From assembly GCA_963809545.1 (NCBI GenBank), contig CAWEKD010000007.1, forward strand, positions 62,001 through 126,000: 64,000 nucleotides of DNA. Reading direction: 5' to 3'. The stretch comes from Natronosporangium sp035305625 (GTDB lineage Bacteria; Actinomycetota; Actinomycetes; Mycobacteriales; Micromonosporaceae). The position numbers and the translations under genes were made by a program. Under the pieces are notes generated by a model, which saw only the letters and a list, made by a program, of their open reading frames with translations, was not told the DNA's origin and ran no database searches. Shown here one piece after another: positions 28,189-37,089 of this stretch; positions within the stretch are counted from its first letter, which is position 1; each line of letters begins with the position of its first letter.

Positions 28189-29306
28189 ATGCTTGACCGA
28201 TTCACGTTGTCCCGTCGTCGCCTCTTCCAGCTCGGCATGCTGGCGGGCGCGGGTGGCCTCGCGGCTGCATGCGCCAGCCCGGAAGGCGGTTCCCGCGGCC
28301 GTAGCGGCGGAGGGAACGATCAATACAGCACCATCCGCTCGACCGCGATCTCCTTCATCTGGGCCCCGTTCCTCGTCGCCGAACAAAAGAACTACTTCGC
28401 CGAGGAGGGTCTGTCCCAGGTCGGCAACGTCGCTGGCCAGGGCGTGGTGGCGAACATCGTGATCGCCGGAGACGCCGACTTCGTCATTGGCTCCCCAATG
28501 GACACCATCAAGTCCACCGTGGTCGGCCAGCCGCTGATCAGCTTCTGTTGTATGGTGACGACCCTGGCGACCAACATCGTGATCACTGACGAGGCGTTCA
28601 CCCAGGCCGGCCTCACCGAGTCCAGCACGCCGGAAGAACGGGCCGCGGCCATGCGTGGATTGCGGTTGGCGTCCACCGGGGTGGCCAGCACGCCGGACCT
28701 GCTGATCCGCTACGCCGCCAGCAATCTGGGTGGACTGGATCCGGATACCGATGTGCAGATCACCCCGATCCAGGGCGGTGGCTCCGCCATGTTGGCGGCG
28801 GTCATGAACGGTCAGATCGATGGGATGGCGATCTCCTCCCCCTCTCTGACCAGGCAATTCATGAGCTCGGCATGCGGTACCTGTTCAACATGGCCGAGGA
28901 CCCCATCCGGGATCTGATCGGTTTCCCCTACATCGTGGCCTCCTGCACCAAGGAATTCCTGGAGGCCAACCCGGATGCCATCGCCGCGTACTGCCGGTCG
29001 ATCCAACGCGCGCTCAACTTCATCCAGGCGGAGAAGGACGAGTTCCGGGAACTGCTGGGCGGTCTCTTCACCGACATCGACCCCGAGGTCTACAACGCCG
29101 CCTTCGAGGCCAACTACCCGATCTACGGGCGAACCATCACCCCCACGAACGGGCAGTTCAACCAGGCCAAAGAGTTCGTCATCAACGCATTCGAGATCAA
29201 CGGGAGCCTCACCGAGGCGGAGGCCACCCGCAAGATCACCTTCGACGACGCGTGGAACGCCGCCATCGCGGAAGAAGCGCAGGCCGAAGTCGGCACCTCG
29301 TACTGA
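28189..29306 (+). CDS. NitT/TauT-type ABC transporter substrate-binding lipoprotein (frameshifted)
   Basis: An NMT1/SsuA-like solute-binding protein split over two frames, about 372 residues in total. The N terminus has a Tat-style SRRRLFQLG motif and lipobox LAAAC with Cys28. The domain continues with IWAPFLVAEQKNYFAEEGL and ANIVIAGDADFVIG. After ISSPS the frame is lost, and it resumes one frame back as DQAIHELGMRYLFNMAEDP. The break falls in a C/T-rich microrepeat at about 28838-28848; one missing base repairs it. It pairs with the ATPase and permease genes at 30457 and 31277. Confidence 0.84.
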
Positions 29307-29348
29307 TCCCTCTACGCGGGCACTGACCCATTCCACCGATGTAGGAGC

Positions 29349-30440
29349 ATGCACGTGAACACAGTCGTTCCTGGGATGGATACGCACAGCATCAAGAACC
29401 TCTCCGATCTGGCTGTCCACGCCCGCCGCGGTGCCCGGGGTGCGGTCTGGGACTTTCTCGAAGGTGGCGCCGGCACCGAGCGGACCGTGGCGGCGAACGT
29501 GGAAGAGTTCAACCGGTGGGTGTTCCGGCCACGGATCCTCACCGGTAGCCAGCCGCCGTCGCTGGAGACCACGTACCTCGGTTGGTCGCTGCGGATGCCG
29601 GTCGCGACCGCCCCCTTCGGGGCCGACGGGCTGTTCCACCCCGACGGCCAGCTGGCCGTGGCCGCCGCCGCGCAGGACGTCGGCGCGTTGGCGATAGCGC
29701 CGCATGTGTCGACTCATTCATTGGAGCGGATCCGGGAAGCGGCACCGGAGGCGGCACTCATGTTCCAGCTGCACCCGGTAGGAAGCCTGAAGAACTTCCG
29801 GCGACTGGTCAAGCGGGCGGAGAACGCCGGATACCGCGGACTGGTGATCACCGCCGACTGCCCGACCGCGGGCTACCGCGATCGAGTGTTGGCCAACCAG
29901 TTCGTCTACGAGGACGTCATGCGGGGCAATTACGAGGGTGCGGACGAGTACGCCGAGGAGATGTTCGGCGAGTTCCGCACCATGAGCCAGCCGCTGTGGA
30001 CCTTCGATTACCTGGCGGAAGCGCTGAGTGAAACGTCGTTGCCGGTCGTCATCAAAGGAGTGATGACGGCGGAGGACGCCGAACTCAGCGCCAAGATGGG
30101 TGCTGCGGGAGTGATCGTCAGTAACCACGGCGGGCGTCAGCTCGACTGCGCGCCGGCGGCGCTACGTCAGCTTCCCGAGGTCGTGGAGGCGGTGGGAGGA
30201 CGGATCAGCGTCGCGCTGGACGGAGGGATCCGGCGAGGCACCGACGTGCTGAAGGCGCTCGCGCTCGGCGCCGACCTCGTCGTGGTGGGGCGGTTGGCGG
30301 CGATGGGCCTGTGCGCGGGTGGGCGGGCAGGCGTGCGGCGCGCACTCGAAATGCTGGCCGCCGAGATGATCAAGTCGCTAGCGCTGTTGGGACGCTCCGG
30401 TGTCACCGACATCGACCGGTCGATGGTCATGCCCGCATGA
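29349..30440 (+). CDS. FMN-dependent alpha-hydroxy-acid oxidase/dehydrogenase
   Basis: A 363-residue TIM-barrel flavoenzyme of the lactate oxidase/glycolate oxidase/mandelate dehydrogenase family. The catalytic His260 and following Arg lie in VSNHGGRQLD; the FMN-phosphate loops are SVALDGGIRRGTDVLKAL and DLVVVGR; the N-terminal LEGGAGTERT and MPVATAPFG are standard. It oxidises an (S)-2-hydroxy acid to a 2-oxo acid. Lying between the binding protein and ABC ATPase genes, it suggests that the imported compound yields a 2-hydroxy acid. Confidence 0.93.
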   Translation: MHVNTVVPGMDTHSIKNLSDLAVHARRGARGAVWDFLEGGAGTERTVAANVEEFNRWVFRPRILTGSQPPSLETTYLGWSLRMPVATAPFGADGLFHPDGQLAVAAAAQDVGALAIAPHVSTHSLERIREAAPEAALMFQLHPVGSLKNFRRLVKRAENAGYRGLVITADCPTAGYRDRVLANQFVYEDVMRGNYEGADEYAEEMFGEFRTMSQPLWTFDYLAEALSETSLPVVIKGVMTAEDAELSAKMGAAGVIVSNHGGRQLDCAPAALRQLPEVVEAVGGRISVALDGGIRRGTDVLKALALGADLVVVGRLAAMGLCAGGRAGVRRALEMLAAEMIKSLALLGRSGVTDIDRSMVMPA

Positions 30441-30456
30441 TGGGGAAGGACTGACC

Positions 30457-31284
30457 GTGCCTGTCAACCACGATAACGGCGGTAGCCGCTCAGTAGTGCT
30501 GGCGGCCAAGGGCGCCCAGATGACCTACACCAGCCGACAAGGGCCAGTGACCGCTCTGTCTAGAGTGGATTTAGAGGTCCGGGAAGGAGAATTCGTCGCC
30601 CTGCTCGGCCCGTCCGGCTGTGGAAAATCCACGTTGCTGAACATGGTCGCCGGGCTGATCAAGCCCACCAAAGGCGAGATCCTCTACCGGGGCGCCACAC
30701 TCACTGGGCCGAACACCAACATCGGTTACATGACCCAGCGGGACTCGATCCTGCCGTGGCGCACCGTAGCGCAGAACATCGCCCTCCCACTGCAGATCCG
30801 CAGGGTGCCGAAGAAGGAACGCACCCAGCGGGTGGCCCAGTACGTGGAGATGGTGGGGCTGACGGGGTTCGAGCACGCCTACCCCTCCGCGCTCTCCGGT
30901 GGCATGCGCAAGCGGGTCGGGCTGGCCCAGGCGATGGTCTACGAGCCGGAGACATTGCTGCTGGACGAACCGTTCGGTGCCCTGGACGCGATCCTCCGGC
31001 TCCGGATGCAGGCGGAGCTGCTCGCGTTGATCGACAAGCTGGGGGCGACCGTCCTGTTCGTGACGCACGACATGGACGAGGCGATCACGCTGGCTGACCG
31101 CGTCGTCGTGATGAGTGCGCGGCCAGCCAGGATAGTCGATGACATCAATGTTTCTCTGCCGCGCCCTCGCAACCTGGAAGAGCTGCAGTTTCAACCCGAG
31201 TACCAGGAAGTCCGGCGCCGGGTGTGGAGAAACCTGAGCCGGGAGATCCAGGCCGGCCAGAAAGAGAGCAACCATCATGAGTGA
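30457..31284 (+). CDS. NitT/TauT-family ABC transporter ATP-binding protein
   Basis: A 275-residue ATPase with Walker A GPSGCGKST near residue 52, the Q-loop YMTQRDSILPWRT, signature LSGGMRKRVGLAQ and Walker B LLLDEPFGALD. The LPWRT sequence after the Q-loop is typical of nitrate/taurine/aliphatic sulfonate importers. GTG start with GGAAGG upstream. It overlaps the permease gene by eight bases. Confidence 0.93.
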   Translation: MPVNHDNGGSRSVVLAAKGAQMTYTSRQGPVTALSRVDLEVREGEFVALLGPSGCGKSTLLNMVAGLIKPTKGEILYRGATLTGPNTNIGYMTQRDSILPWRTVAQNIALPLQIRRVPKKERTQRVAQYVEMVGLTGFEHAYPSALSGGMRKRVGLAQAMVYEPETLLLDEPFGALDAILRLRMQAELLALIDKLGATVLFVTHDMDEAITLADRVVVMSARPARIVDDINVSLPRPRNLEELQFQPEYQEVRRRVWRNLSREIQAGQKESNHHE

Positions 31285-32104
31285 GGTTTCGAGCCCAAGC
31301 CGGCCGCTGGAGGCTGGCTCGTCATCTCTCTTCACCAAGCGGCGGTTGGGGAGCCGACGGCTTCTGATCCTGCTGGGCCAGGTAGTGGTGTTGGTGCTCT
31401 GGCTCACCTCCTGGGAGTGGATGTCCGGGCGGGTGATCGATCCGTTCTTCTCCAGCTCTCCGTCGGCGATCGCCAACCAGCTGTACGAGTGGTTCTCCAC
31501 CGGCACCATCTGGGTCCATCTGCTCATCACCCTTCGGGAGTTCGGCATCGGGCTGCTGTTGGGGGGAACCGCGGGAGTGCTGGTCGGCTTCACTCTGGGC
31601 CGGCTGCCCACGACGGCGGCGATCCTCAACCCCTTCGTCACCGTGGTCTACAGCCTGCCGAAACTCGCGCTGGCGCCACTGTTCGTCCTGTGGTTCGGGA
31701 TCGGGCTCGGGTCGAAGGTCGTTCTGGTCGCGATGATCTCCTTCTTCCTGATCTTCTACAACACCTTCACCGGAGCCCGGGATGTCGATCCGCTGTACAT
31801 CGACGCGTTGCGCATCATGGGTGCCAGCCGCTTCACCGTGTATCAGCGGGTCATCATCCCCTCTGCGGCGGTATGGGTGATGACAGGCCTACGGATCGCG
31901 GTGCCGCAGGCGGTGATCGGGGCGGTGGTGGGTGAACTGATCTCCTCCAACCAGGGTATCGGTTACATCATCGCCAACGGTGCCGCCTTCTTTAACACCA
32001 CTGTGGTCTTGGCAGGAGTCGCGGTGGTGGCGGTGGTCTCGGTCACGCTCTCGCAATTGATCATCGTCCTTGAGCGATGGGCAACCCGATGGAAGCACAA
32101 CTGA
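31277..32104 (+). CDS. NitT/TauT-family ABC transporter permease
   Basis: A 275-residue inner-membrane protein with about six transmembrane helices and the BPD_transp_1 EAA-like loop DALRIMGASRFTVYQRVIIPSA near residue 177. It forms the importer with the ATPase and the lipid-anchored binding protein. Its 3' end overlaps the MmgE/PrpD gene by 28 bases, so the latter is in the same operon. Confidence 0.93.
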   Translation: MSEVSSPSRPLEAGSSSLFTKRRLGSRRLLILLGQVVVLVLWLTSWEWMSGRVIDPFFSSSPSAIANQLYEWFSTGTIWVHLLITLREFGIGLLLGGTAGVLVGFTLGRLPTTAAILNPFVTVVYSLPKLALAPLFVLWFGIGLGSKVVLVAMISFFLIFYNTFTGARDVDPLYIDALRIMGASRFTVYQRVIIPSAAVWVMTGLRIAVPQAVIGAVVGELISSNQGIGYIIANGAAFFNTTVVLAGVAVVAVVSVTLSQLIIVLERWATRWKHN

Positions 32105-33525
32105 GTGGTCACCCGGCCTCGCCTCGAGGCCGGGACGACCGAGACGACGCGGCGAGCGCGACGACCCAACTTGCCCGGTGGGCCGCCGCGCTCCGCTTCC
32201 AGGACCTTTCCCCCCACGTAGTGGAACGGGTCAAGGGACTGCTGTTGGACCACCTGGGGGTAGCGGTGCTGGGCAGCACCCGGGAGCACCACCGGCGGTG
32301 GCAGACTCTCGAGTGCCAGTTGAGCGGTACGGAGCCGGGCAGCAGCACGGTGGTGGGCACCACGCTACGACTACCGCCGGACCGGGCGGCGTTCCTCAAT
32401 GGGGTGGCCGGTTCCTCCGGCCCTAACCTCGACGACGTCTGGCACGGCTCTCTCGGCCACCCCGGGGTGGGGACCTTCCCGGCCCTGCTGGCGCGCGGGG
32501 AAACCATTGACGCCCCTGGGGAACGTCTCATCGAGGCGGCGGTGGTCGGCTACGAGGTGGCCATGCGGATCGGCTCGGCGGTGGGACGGTCCGCTTTCGA
32601 CCGTGGCTGGCATCCCCGTGGGGGCTGCAACACCGCCGGGGCCGCGGTGGCCAGCCTCAAGGTGGCGGGGGAAACCCGACCCGACCGCTATGCCGCCGCC
32701 ATCGGGCTGGCGGTCAACGCCGCCGCCGGGGTGGTGGGCGCCGCCTACTTCTCCGACGCCTGGTACGCCTTGTCGGGGCAGGCTTCCCGAGAAGGTCTCC
32801 TCGCGGCGCTGGCCGCCGAGGCGGGTCTGCGCGCAACGGACGAACCGCTGACCGCCGCACGTGGTTACCTCGCCGCCACCTCCGATGCGCCGGATCCCGA
32901 CTGCCTGGTCGAAGGGCTGGGTGGGGAACCACTGCTCATGCAGGCGGGGCAGAAACTCTACCCGTCCTCCGGCGCGACCCATGCCGCTCTGGAAGCCGCG
33001 GTAGCGGCCCGCACCCAGCTCGGGTGTCGGCCGGACGAGGTGGCCGAGGTCCACTGCTGGGGCTTCCGGGAAATGGTGGACATCCTGGGCACCCCCCACC
33101 CCGCCACTCCCCTCGCGGCGAGCATGAGCACGCCGTATGTCGTCGCCTGCGGGATCCAGGACGGCACATTCGACCTGTCCCATCTCGACCCGGCGCGCCT
33201 GCGTGATCCGGCACTCACCCGGCTGCAATCGGTCATCCGGTTGCAGGTGGACGATCGGCTCGACCGGCTTCCTCCTCGTTACCTCGGTGCCCGGGTGCGG
33301 CTGGTGCTGAAGGACGGCCGGGACGCCACCGCCGAGGTGCTCGCCGCGAGCGGGCACGCGGGTAACCCGCTGAGCTTCGACCAGGTCGCCGACAAGATCC
33401 GCAAGCTGTTGGCGGGGGTGGCTCCCCCGGTCGACGTGGAGGCGCTGGTGGCGCAGACCGCGCAGTTGCCGCACCACACGGTCGCCACGATCATGCGATG
33501 CGTACGTCCGGTGGCGCCGGACTGA
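32077..33525 (+). CDS. MmgE/PrpD-family protein
   Basis: A 482-residue protein of the 2-methylcitrate dehydratase/cis-aconitate decarboxylase superfamily. Family marks are LLLDHLGVAVLGS near residue 54, DVWHGSLGHPGVGTFPALLA near 119, GWHPRGGCNTAGAAVASL near 176 and the C-terminal small domain. Members dehydrate or decarboxylate tricarboxylic or other branched acids. As the last gene of the plus-strand arm it suggests that the imported substrate is a di- or tricarboxylic acid. Confidence 0.92.
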   Translation: MGNPMEAQLSGHPASPRGRDDRDDAASATTQLARWAAALRFQDLSPHVVERVKGLLLDHLGVAVLGSTREHHRRWQTLECQLSGTEPGSSTVVGTTLRLPPDRAAFLNGVAGSSGPNLDDVWHGSLGHPGVGTFPALLARGETIDAPGERLIEAAVVGYEVAMRIGSAVGRSAFDRGWHPRGGCNTAGAAVASLKVAGETRPDRYAAAIGLAVNAAAGVVGAAYFSDAWYALSGQASREGLLAALAAEAGLRATDEPLTAARGYLAATSDAPDPDCLVEGLGGEPLLMQAGQKLYPSSGATHAALEAAVAARTQLGCRPDEVAEVHCWGFREMVDILGTPHPATPLAASMSTPYVVACGIQDGTFDLSHLDPARLRDPALTRLQSVIRLQVDDRLDRLPPRYLGARVRLVLKDGRDATAEVLAASGHAGNPLSFDQVADKIRKLLAGVAPPVDVEALVAQTAQLPHHTVATIMRCVRPVAPD

Positions 33526-33907
33526 TCAACTGGCCGGAGGCGGCCGAGACCCGGTTGCGACGGATCCGCCTGACCGGTCTGGGCTGCCGGATCGGCGGCA
33601 ACGCCGAAGAGCGTACAGCCAAGGTGTTCCTCGCCGAGCCGGATTCCGGCACCGTACTGGTCCGGTACCGCCGGTGGCCGGTCGGCTGGACGAGCGGTTC
33701 CTCTCCTTGCGCACCGGCTTCGCCGGGGAGGTCATGCAGAAGTTCGTGAACTACCAGCTGCGCCTGGCGGTGGTCGGTGCCATCTCCCGCCACCTGGCCG
33801 CCAGCTCGGCCCTGACCGCCCTGGTCCAGGAGTCGAACCAGGATAGTCAGGTGTGGTTCGTCCCCAACCTGGAAACGCTCGACTCCCGGTTGCGGACCCT
33901 GACCTGA
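33498..33907 (+). pseudogene. Composite remnant ending in a DUF4180 C-terminal half
   Basis: Bases 33674-33907 encode LDERFLSLRTGFAGEVMQKF and onward, clearly the C-terminal half of a DUF4180 protein, ending naturally. Its N-terminal half is missing. The preceding frame (33498 to about 33670) encodes an unrelated fragment containing LTGLGCRIGG and EPDSGTVLV that I do not recognise, and the join requires a shift of one base. I read this as two gene fragments fused by deletion, possibly with an additional sequencing indel. It overlaps the end of the MmgE/PrpD gene. Confidence 0.55.
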
Positions 33908-33927
33908 GCGCCCGCCCCGCGGGGCGC
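33908..33927. terminator. GC hairpin after the DUF4180 remnant
   Basis: GCGCCC (33908-33913) pairs with GGGCGC (33922-33927) around an eight-base loop and begins at the base after the stop codon. An alternative fold is the palindrome GCCCCGCGGGGC. It is a likely terminator for the importer operon. Confidence 0.4.
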
Positions 33928-33978
33928 CCCGTCTCCGGTTCACGGCGACGGGGAGCGTCGGTGGGTGCGGCTAGGGTC

Positions 33979-34521
33979 GTGACGGTGACCACACTGTCTC
34001 AGCTACGCAAGGCGGCGCTCGCCCTACCGGAGGCCGAGGAAAGCAGCCGCTCCGACCTGATCGTGTTCTCCGTCCACGGCCAGACGTTCGCCACGGCCAC
34101 CGCAGCCGGTTGGGTGCAACTGCACCTGCCGGACCGCGAAGTCGAGGCGGCGCTGGCCGCGCATCCGCGTGGGGAGCGCCTGGTTCAGGACGGCCGACCG
34201 ACCGGGTTCCAGATCCCGCTGGCCGACATCAACGGCAAAGACCTCAATGCGTGGGTCCGCAAGGCGTGGTCCCATCGGGCACCGGAACGGTTGGCGGCCG
34301 CGTACGCGGCCGCGGAGGCGGGCATCGCGCCGCCCGGCGCCGATCTGCCACCGGCCATCGGCAAGCCCGCCACTCGGGCCCTGCTCGGAGCCGGGCTGTT
34401 CACCCTCGCCCAGATCGCCACCCGCACGGAGGAGGAGCTGCTGGCCCTGCACGGGGTCGGCCCCAGGGCCGTACGCATCCTGGCCGAGGCCCTGGCGCAA
34501 CAAGGAAAGTCGTTCCGGTAG
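33979..34521 (+). CDS. MmcQ/YjbR-like protein with C-terminal helix-hairpin-helix
   Basis: A 180-residue protein. The N-terminal 115 residues resemble the MmcQ/YjbR DNA-binding-like fold (LPEAEESSRSDLIVFSVHGQTFAT and WVRKAWSHRAPERL). The C-terminal 55 residues are a helix-hairpin-helix-like segment, PAIGKPATRALLGAGLFTL and LLALHGVGPRAVRIL, as found in RNA polymerase alpha C-terminal-like or DNA-repair HhH domains. Function unknown. Two GTG codons (33979, 33985) could be the start; upstream codons look non-coding. Confidence 0.75.
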   Translation: MTVTTLSQLRKAALALPEAEESSRSDLIVFSVHGQTFATATAAGWVQLHLPDREVEAALAAHPRGERLVQDGRPTGFQIPLADINGKDLNAWVRKAWSHRAPERLAAAYAAAEAGIAPPGADLPPAIGKPATRALLGAGLFTLAQIATRTEEELLALHGVGPRAVRILAEALAQQGKSFR

Positions 34522-34708
34522 CGAGGCCCCGCGGAGCGGTTCGTAAGCGAACGCACCCGGTTGGCGACGGTCACCGATGTGACCGGCGGGGATGACGGCG
34601 GGGCGGCGATGGCGTAGCGTAGCCGCGTGCAGCCGGGCGGGCGGCGTTGACCGCCTGGGTACCGTGCTGCAGGCCGGCGGGTACGGCGATCGATATGGAG
34701 GATGGCGC

Positions 34709-35914
34709 ATGTCCTACGGTGAGGATCTGTTCACGCCACGTGACGATCTGGCGAGTCGGCGGCAGTTTGAGACCGCCCTGCGCGGCTACGACAAGCGGCA
34801 GGTCGACCAGCATCTCGCCGAGATGGACAATGAGCTATTAGCCGTCATCGCGGATCGGGATCGCGCCCTCAACCAAGTCCAGCAGCTGGCCACCCAACTG
34901 GAGCACGCCCAGGCGGAGCTGACCGAGTTGCGCCAGCGGCCACCGCAGATCGAGCGGGCCTCGTTCCGGGACCTGGGGCCGACCGTGGACCAGATCCTGG
35001 CCCTGGCCGAGAAGCAGGCCAAGGAGATCACCGACCAGGCTGCCCAGCGCGCCGCCGAACTGCAAGCGGAGGCGGAGAAGACCTTGGCCGACGCGCAGCA
35101 ACAGGCCGAGTGGCTGCGGGCCGACAGTGAAGCCGCCCGGGAGCAGGCCGAAGCGGAGGCGAAGCGGATCAGCGAGCAGGCCGCTCAGCATGCGCAACGG
35201 ACCCGCTCCGAGGCGGAGGCGGCGCTGGAAGCGGCCCGCTCCCAAGCCCGCCAGGAGATCGAGAACGCCCGGGCGCAGACCCAGCAGGAGGTGCAGGCCC
35301 GGCAGCAGAAGCTGGCCCAGTTGCAGGAGGAGCTGGAAGCCACCCAGGAGCAGCTGGACAAAACCCGGCAAGAGGCGGCCGCGGCGGAGCGGGAAGTCAC
35401 CCAGCTACAGGAGCGCCTCGACGACGTCGGAAAGGAACTGGCGGCGGAGCTGGCTCGGCTCGATCAGGCACGCCGGTCGGCGGACGCGGCGGAGCGGCGG
35501 GCCAAGGAGACCCGGGCGAGGGTGCAGCGGGAGGCGGAGCGGGTGGCGCAGCTCGCCGCGGCCGCGGTGATGGCGGCAGCGGCCCGGGGCGCTGAAACCG
35601 GCGAATACCCGGTGGTGGTGCCGCGGCAGGCCACCTCCGCCGAGGACTCCCCCGACCCGGCGGCCACACCCACGGAGCCGAGCGCCCTGAGCAACCCGAC
35701 TCCCCCGACCGGCCTGCCCACCGCCGGCACCGGTGGTCTGTCCAGCACCGACACCGGTGACCTACCCAGCGTCGGCGCCGGAGGCCTATCCAGCAGCGAC
35801 ACCGGCAGCCTGGCCAGCACGGGCAACGGTGACCTCCCTAGTACCGGCAGCGGCTTCGGCCCGTACGACACCCAGCCGTTGCGGACGATCCGAGAGAACG
35901 GCACCCACGAGTAG
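34709..35914 (+). CDS. DivIVA-domain coiled-coil protein with octapeptide repeats
   Basis: A 401-residue protein. The N terminus FETALRGYDKRQVDQHLAEMD is a DivIVA/cellulose-binding-type motif that binds curved membranes or polar complexes. Residues 40-310 form a long Ala/Glu/Gln/Arg coiled coil. The tail is Pro/Thr/Ser-rich and contains five near-perfect eight-residue repeats. Related actinobacterial proteins act at hyphal tips or septa. The ATG at 34709 places the DivIVA motif at the N terminus. Confidence 0.82.
   Translation: MSYGEDLFTPRDDLASRRQFETALRGYDKRQVDQHLAEMDNELLAVIADRDRALNQVQQLATQLEHAQAELTELRQRPPQIERASFRDLGPTVDQILALAEKQAKEITDQAAQRAAELQAEAEKTLADAQQQAEWLRADSEAAREQAEAEAKRISEQAAQHAQRTRSEAEAALEAARSQARQEIENARAQTQQEVQARQQKLAQLQEELEATQEQLDKTRQEAAAAEREVTQLQERLDDVGKELAAELARLDQARRSADAAERRAKETRARVQREAERVAQLAAAAVMAAAARGAETGEYPVVVPRQATSAEDSPDPAATPTEPSALSNPTPPTGLPTAGTGGLSSTDTGDLPSVGAGGLSSSDTGSLASTGNGDLPSTGSGFGPYDTQPLRTIRENGTHE
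35729..35848 (+). repeat. Five 24-bp tandem repeats inside the DivIVA-like gene
   Basis: Five in-frame units encode the octapeptide pattern [TANS]G[GDS]L[SPA]S[TVS][DG] at residues 341-380. The DNA copies are imperfect, so they are an old, selected repeat and not a fresh duplication. Copy number may vary between strains. Confidence 0.75.
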
Positions 35915-35933
35915 CTGACCGGAGGAAACCGCC

Positions 35934-35969
35934 GTATCGATACAGTCACGGTCGGGATTGTTCTATAAC
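35934..35969 (+). promoter_or_regulatory. Palindrome and -10 element before the XRE-ImmA gene
   Basis: GTATCGATAC (35934-35943) is a perfect 10-bp palindrome, and TATAAC (35964-35969) is a good -10 hexamer. The XRE-ImmA ATG begins seven bases after the hexamer, so the transcript may be leaderless, and the palindrome sits where a self-repressing XRE protein would bind. Confidence 0.45.
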
Positions 35970-35976
35970 CGCACAC

Positions 35977-37089
35977 ATGCCGCTCGTGGACTACGGGACG
36001 ATCGGTCGCCGGATAGCTGACGCCCGTGGGCGGGCCGGCCTTACCCAGGAGGAGCTTGCGCGTGCGATCGGACTCGACCGCAGCGCCCTCGCGAAGATCG
36101 AAACCGGCATTCGCCGGGTGACCGCCTTGGAGCTAGCTCGGATCGTCGACCAGACCGGGGAGCGGTTCGAGTGGTTCGTGCGGGAACCATCAGCGGCAGT
36201 CCATTCGTACCGATCAGGTACGGGCAGCACCACCACGTCTTCCATCGACCGGATGCTGGAGCAGATCGCCCGCGACGTAGCACTGGTGCAGTCCCTCCAA
36301 GGGATCGATGTCGCTCCGATCGAGCCGTACCCACAGCCGAAGACGCCGGCCGAGGCGGCCCACCTGGCTCAGGAGGCGCGCCGTCTGCTCCGCCTGCCGC
36401 AACCCGGCCCGATCATCGATCTCGTCACCCCCTTGGCGGACCTAGGACTGTTCGCCTTCTCCGCTGATCTGGGCGCGGACGCCCCCGACGCGGCCACCAC
36501 GCTGCTCCACCCCGGTGGGGTGAGCGTCATCAACTCGGACCGGGCCGTGGGCCGCCGGCGGCTGGCCCTAGCGCACGCGCTAGGGCACTACCTGCTCGCC
36601 GATGAGTACACCATCGACTGGCGGGTCGGTGTCGAGCTGCACGACCAGGACCGGGAATACCTGCTGGATGTATTCGCTCGGGCGCTGCTCCTTCCTGCAG
36701 AATCACTCATCCAACGTTGGAAGAAACTGACCGATACGGAATCGCTCCGCACCGCCGCCGTTCGGATCACGAGCGAATACCGGGTAGACATGTCCACCCT
36801 GGCAGCCCGATTAGCAGACCTGAACCTCGCTGAGGAGGATGAGCTCGACCGCATCCGCACGTTCCGCACCACCCGCGCCGACATTATCGAGCATGACCTG
36901 GTGGTGACGCATGACCTGGCAGGGACGACCTTGCCACGGCGCTACGAGAAGGCGGTCCTGGCGCTCTACCGCGCCGAACGTATCAGCCCCGAATGCGCCA
37001 TCGACCTCCTACAGGGGACGATCGACGAAAGTGGACTCCCCGATCTGCCACCTGCACACGAGAACGAGATCTGGAAGTTCATCTCGTGA
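35977..37089 (+). CDS. XRE regulator with ImmA/IrrE-like domain (degenerate metallopeptidase), antitoxin-like
   Basis: A 370-residue protein. The N-terminal helix-turn-helix (residues 8-62, GLTQEELARAIGLDRSALAK) is followed by an ImmA/IrrE (COG2856) domain. The zinc-protease motif should read HExxH but here is HALGH at 200-204: both His remain and the catalytic Glu is Ala201. A DNA-binding antitoxin or sensor role without proteolysis is inferred. It overlaps the PIN toxin remnant by GTGA, the usual antitoxin-toxin arrangement for this pair. Confidence 0.86.
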   Translation: MPLVDYGTIGRRIADARGRAGLTQEELARAIGLDRSALAKIETGIRRVTALELARIVDQTGERFEWFVREPSAAVHSYRSGTGSTTTSSIDRMLEQIARDVALVQSLQGIDVAPIEPYPQPKTPAEAAHLAQEARRLLRLPQPGPIIDLVTPLADLGLFAFSADLGADAPDAATTLLHPGGVSVINSDRAVGRRRLALAHALGHYLLADEYTIDWRVGVELHDQDREYLLDVFARALLLPAESLIQRWKKLTDTESLRTAAVRITSEYRVDMSTLAARLADLNLAEEDELDRIRTFRTTRADIIEHDLVVTHDLAGTTLPRRYEKAVLALYRAERISPECAIDLLQGTIDESGLPDLPPAHENEIWKFIS

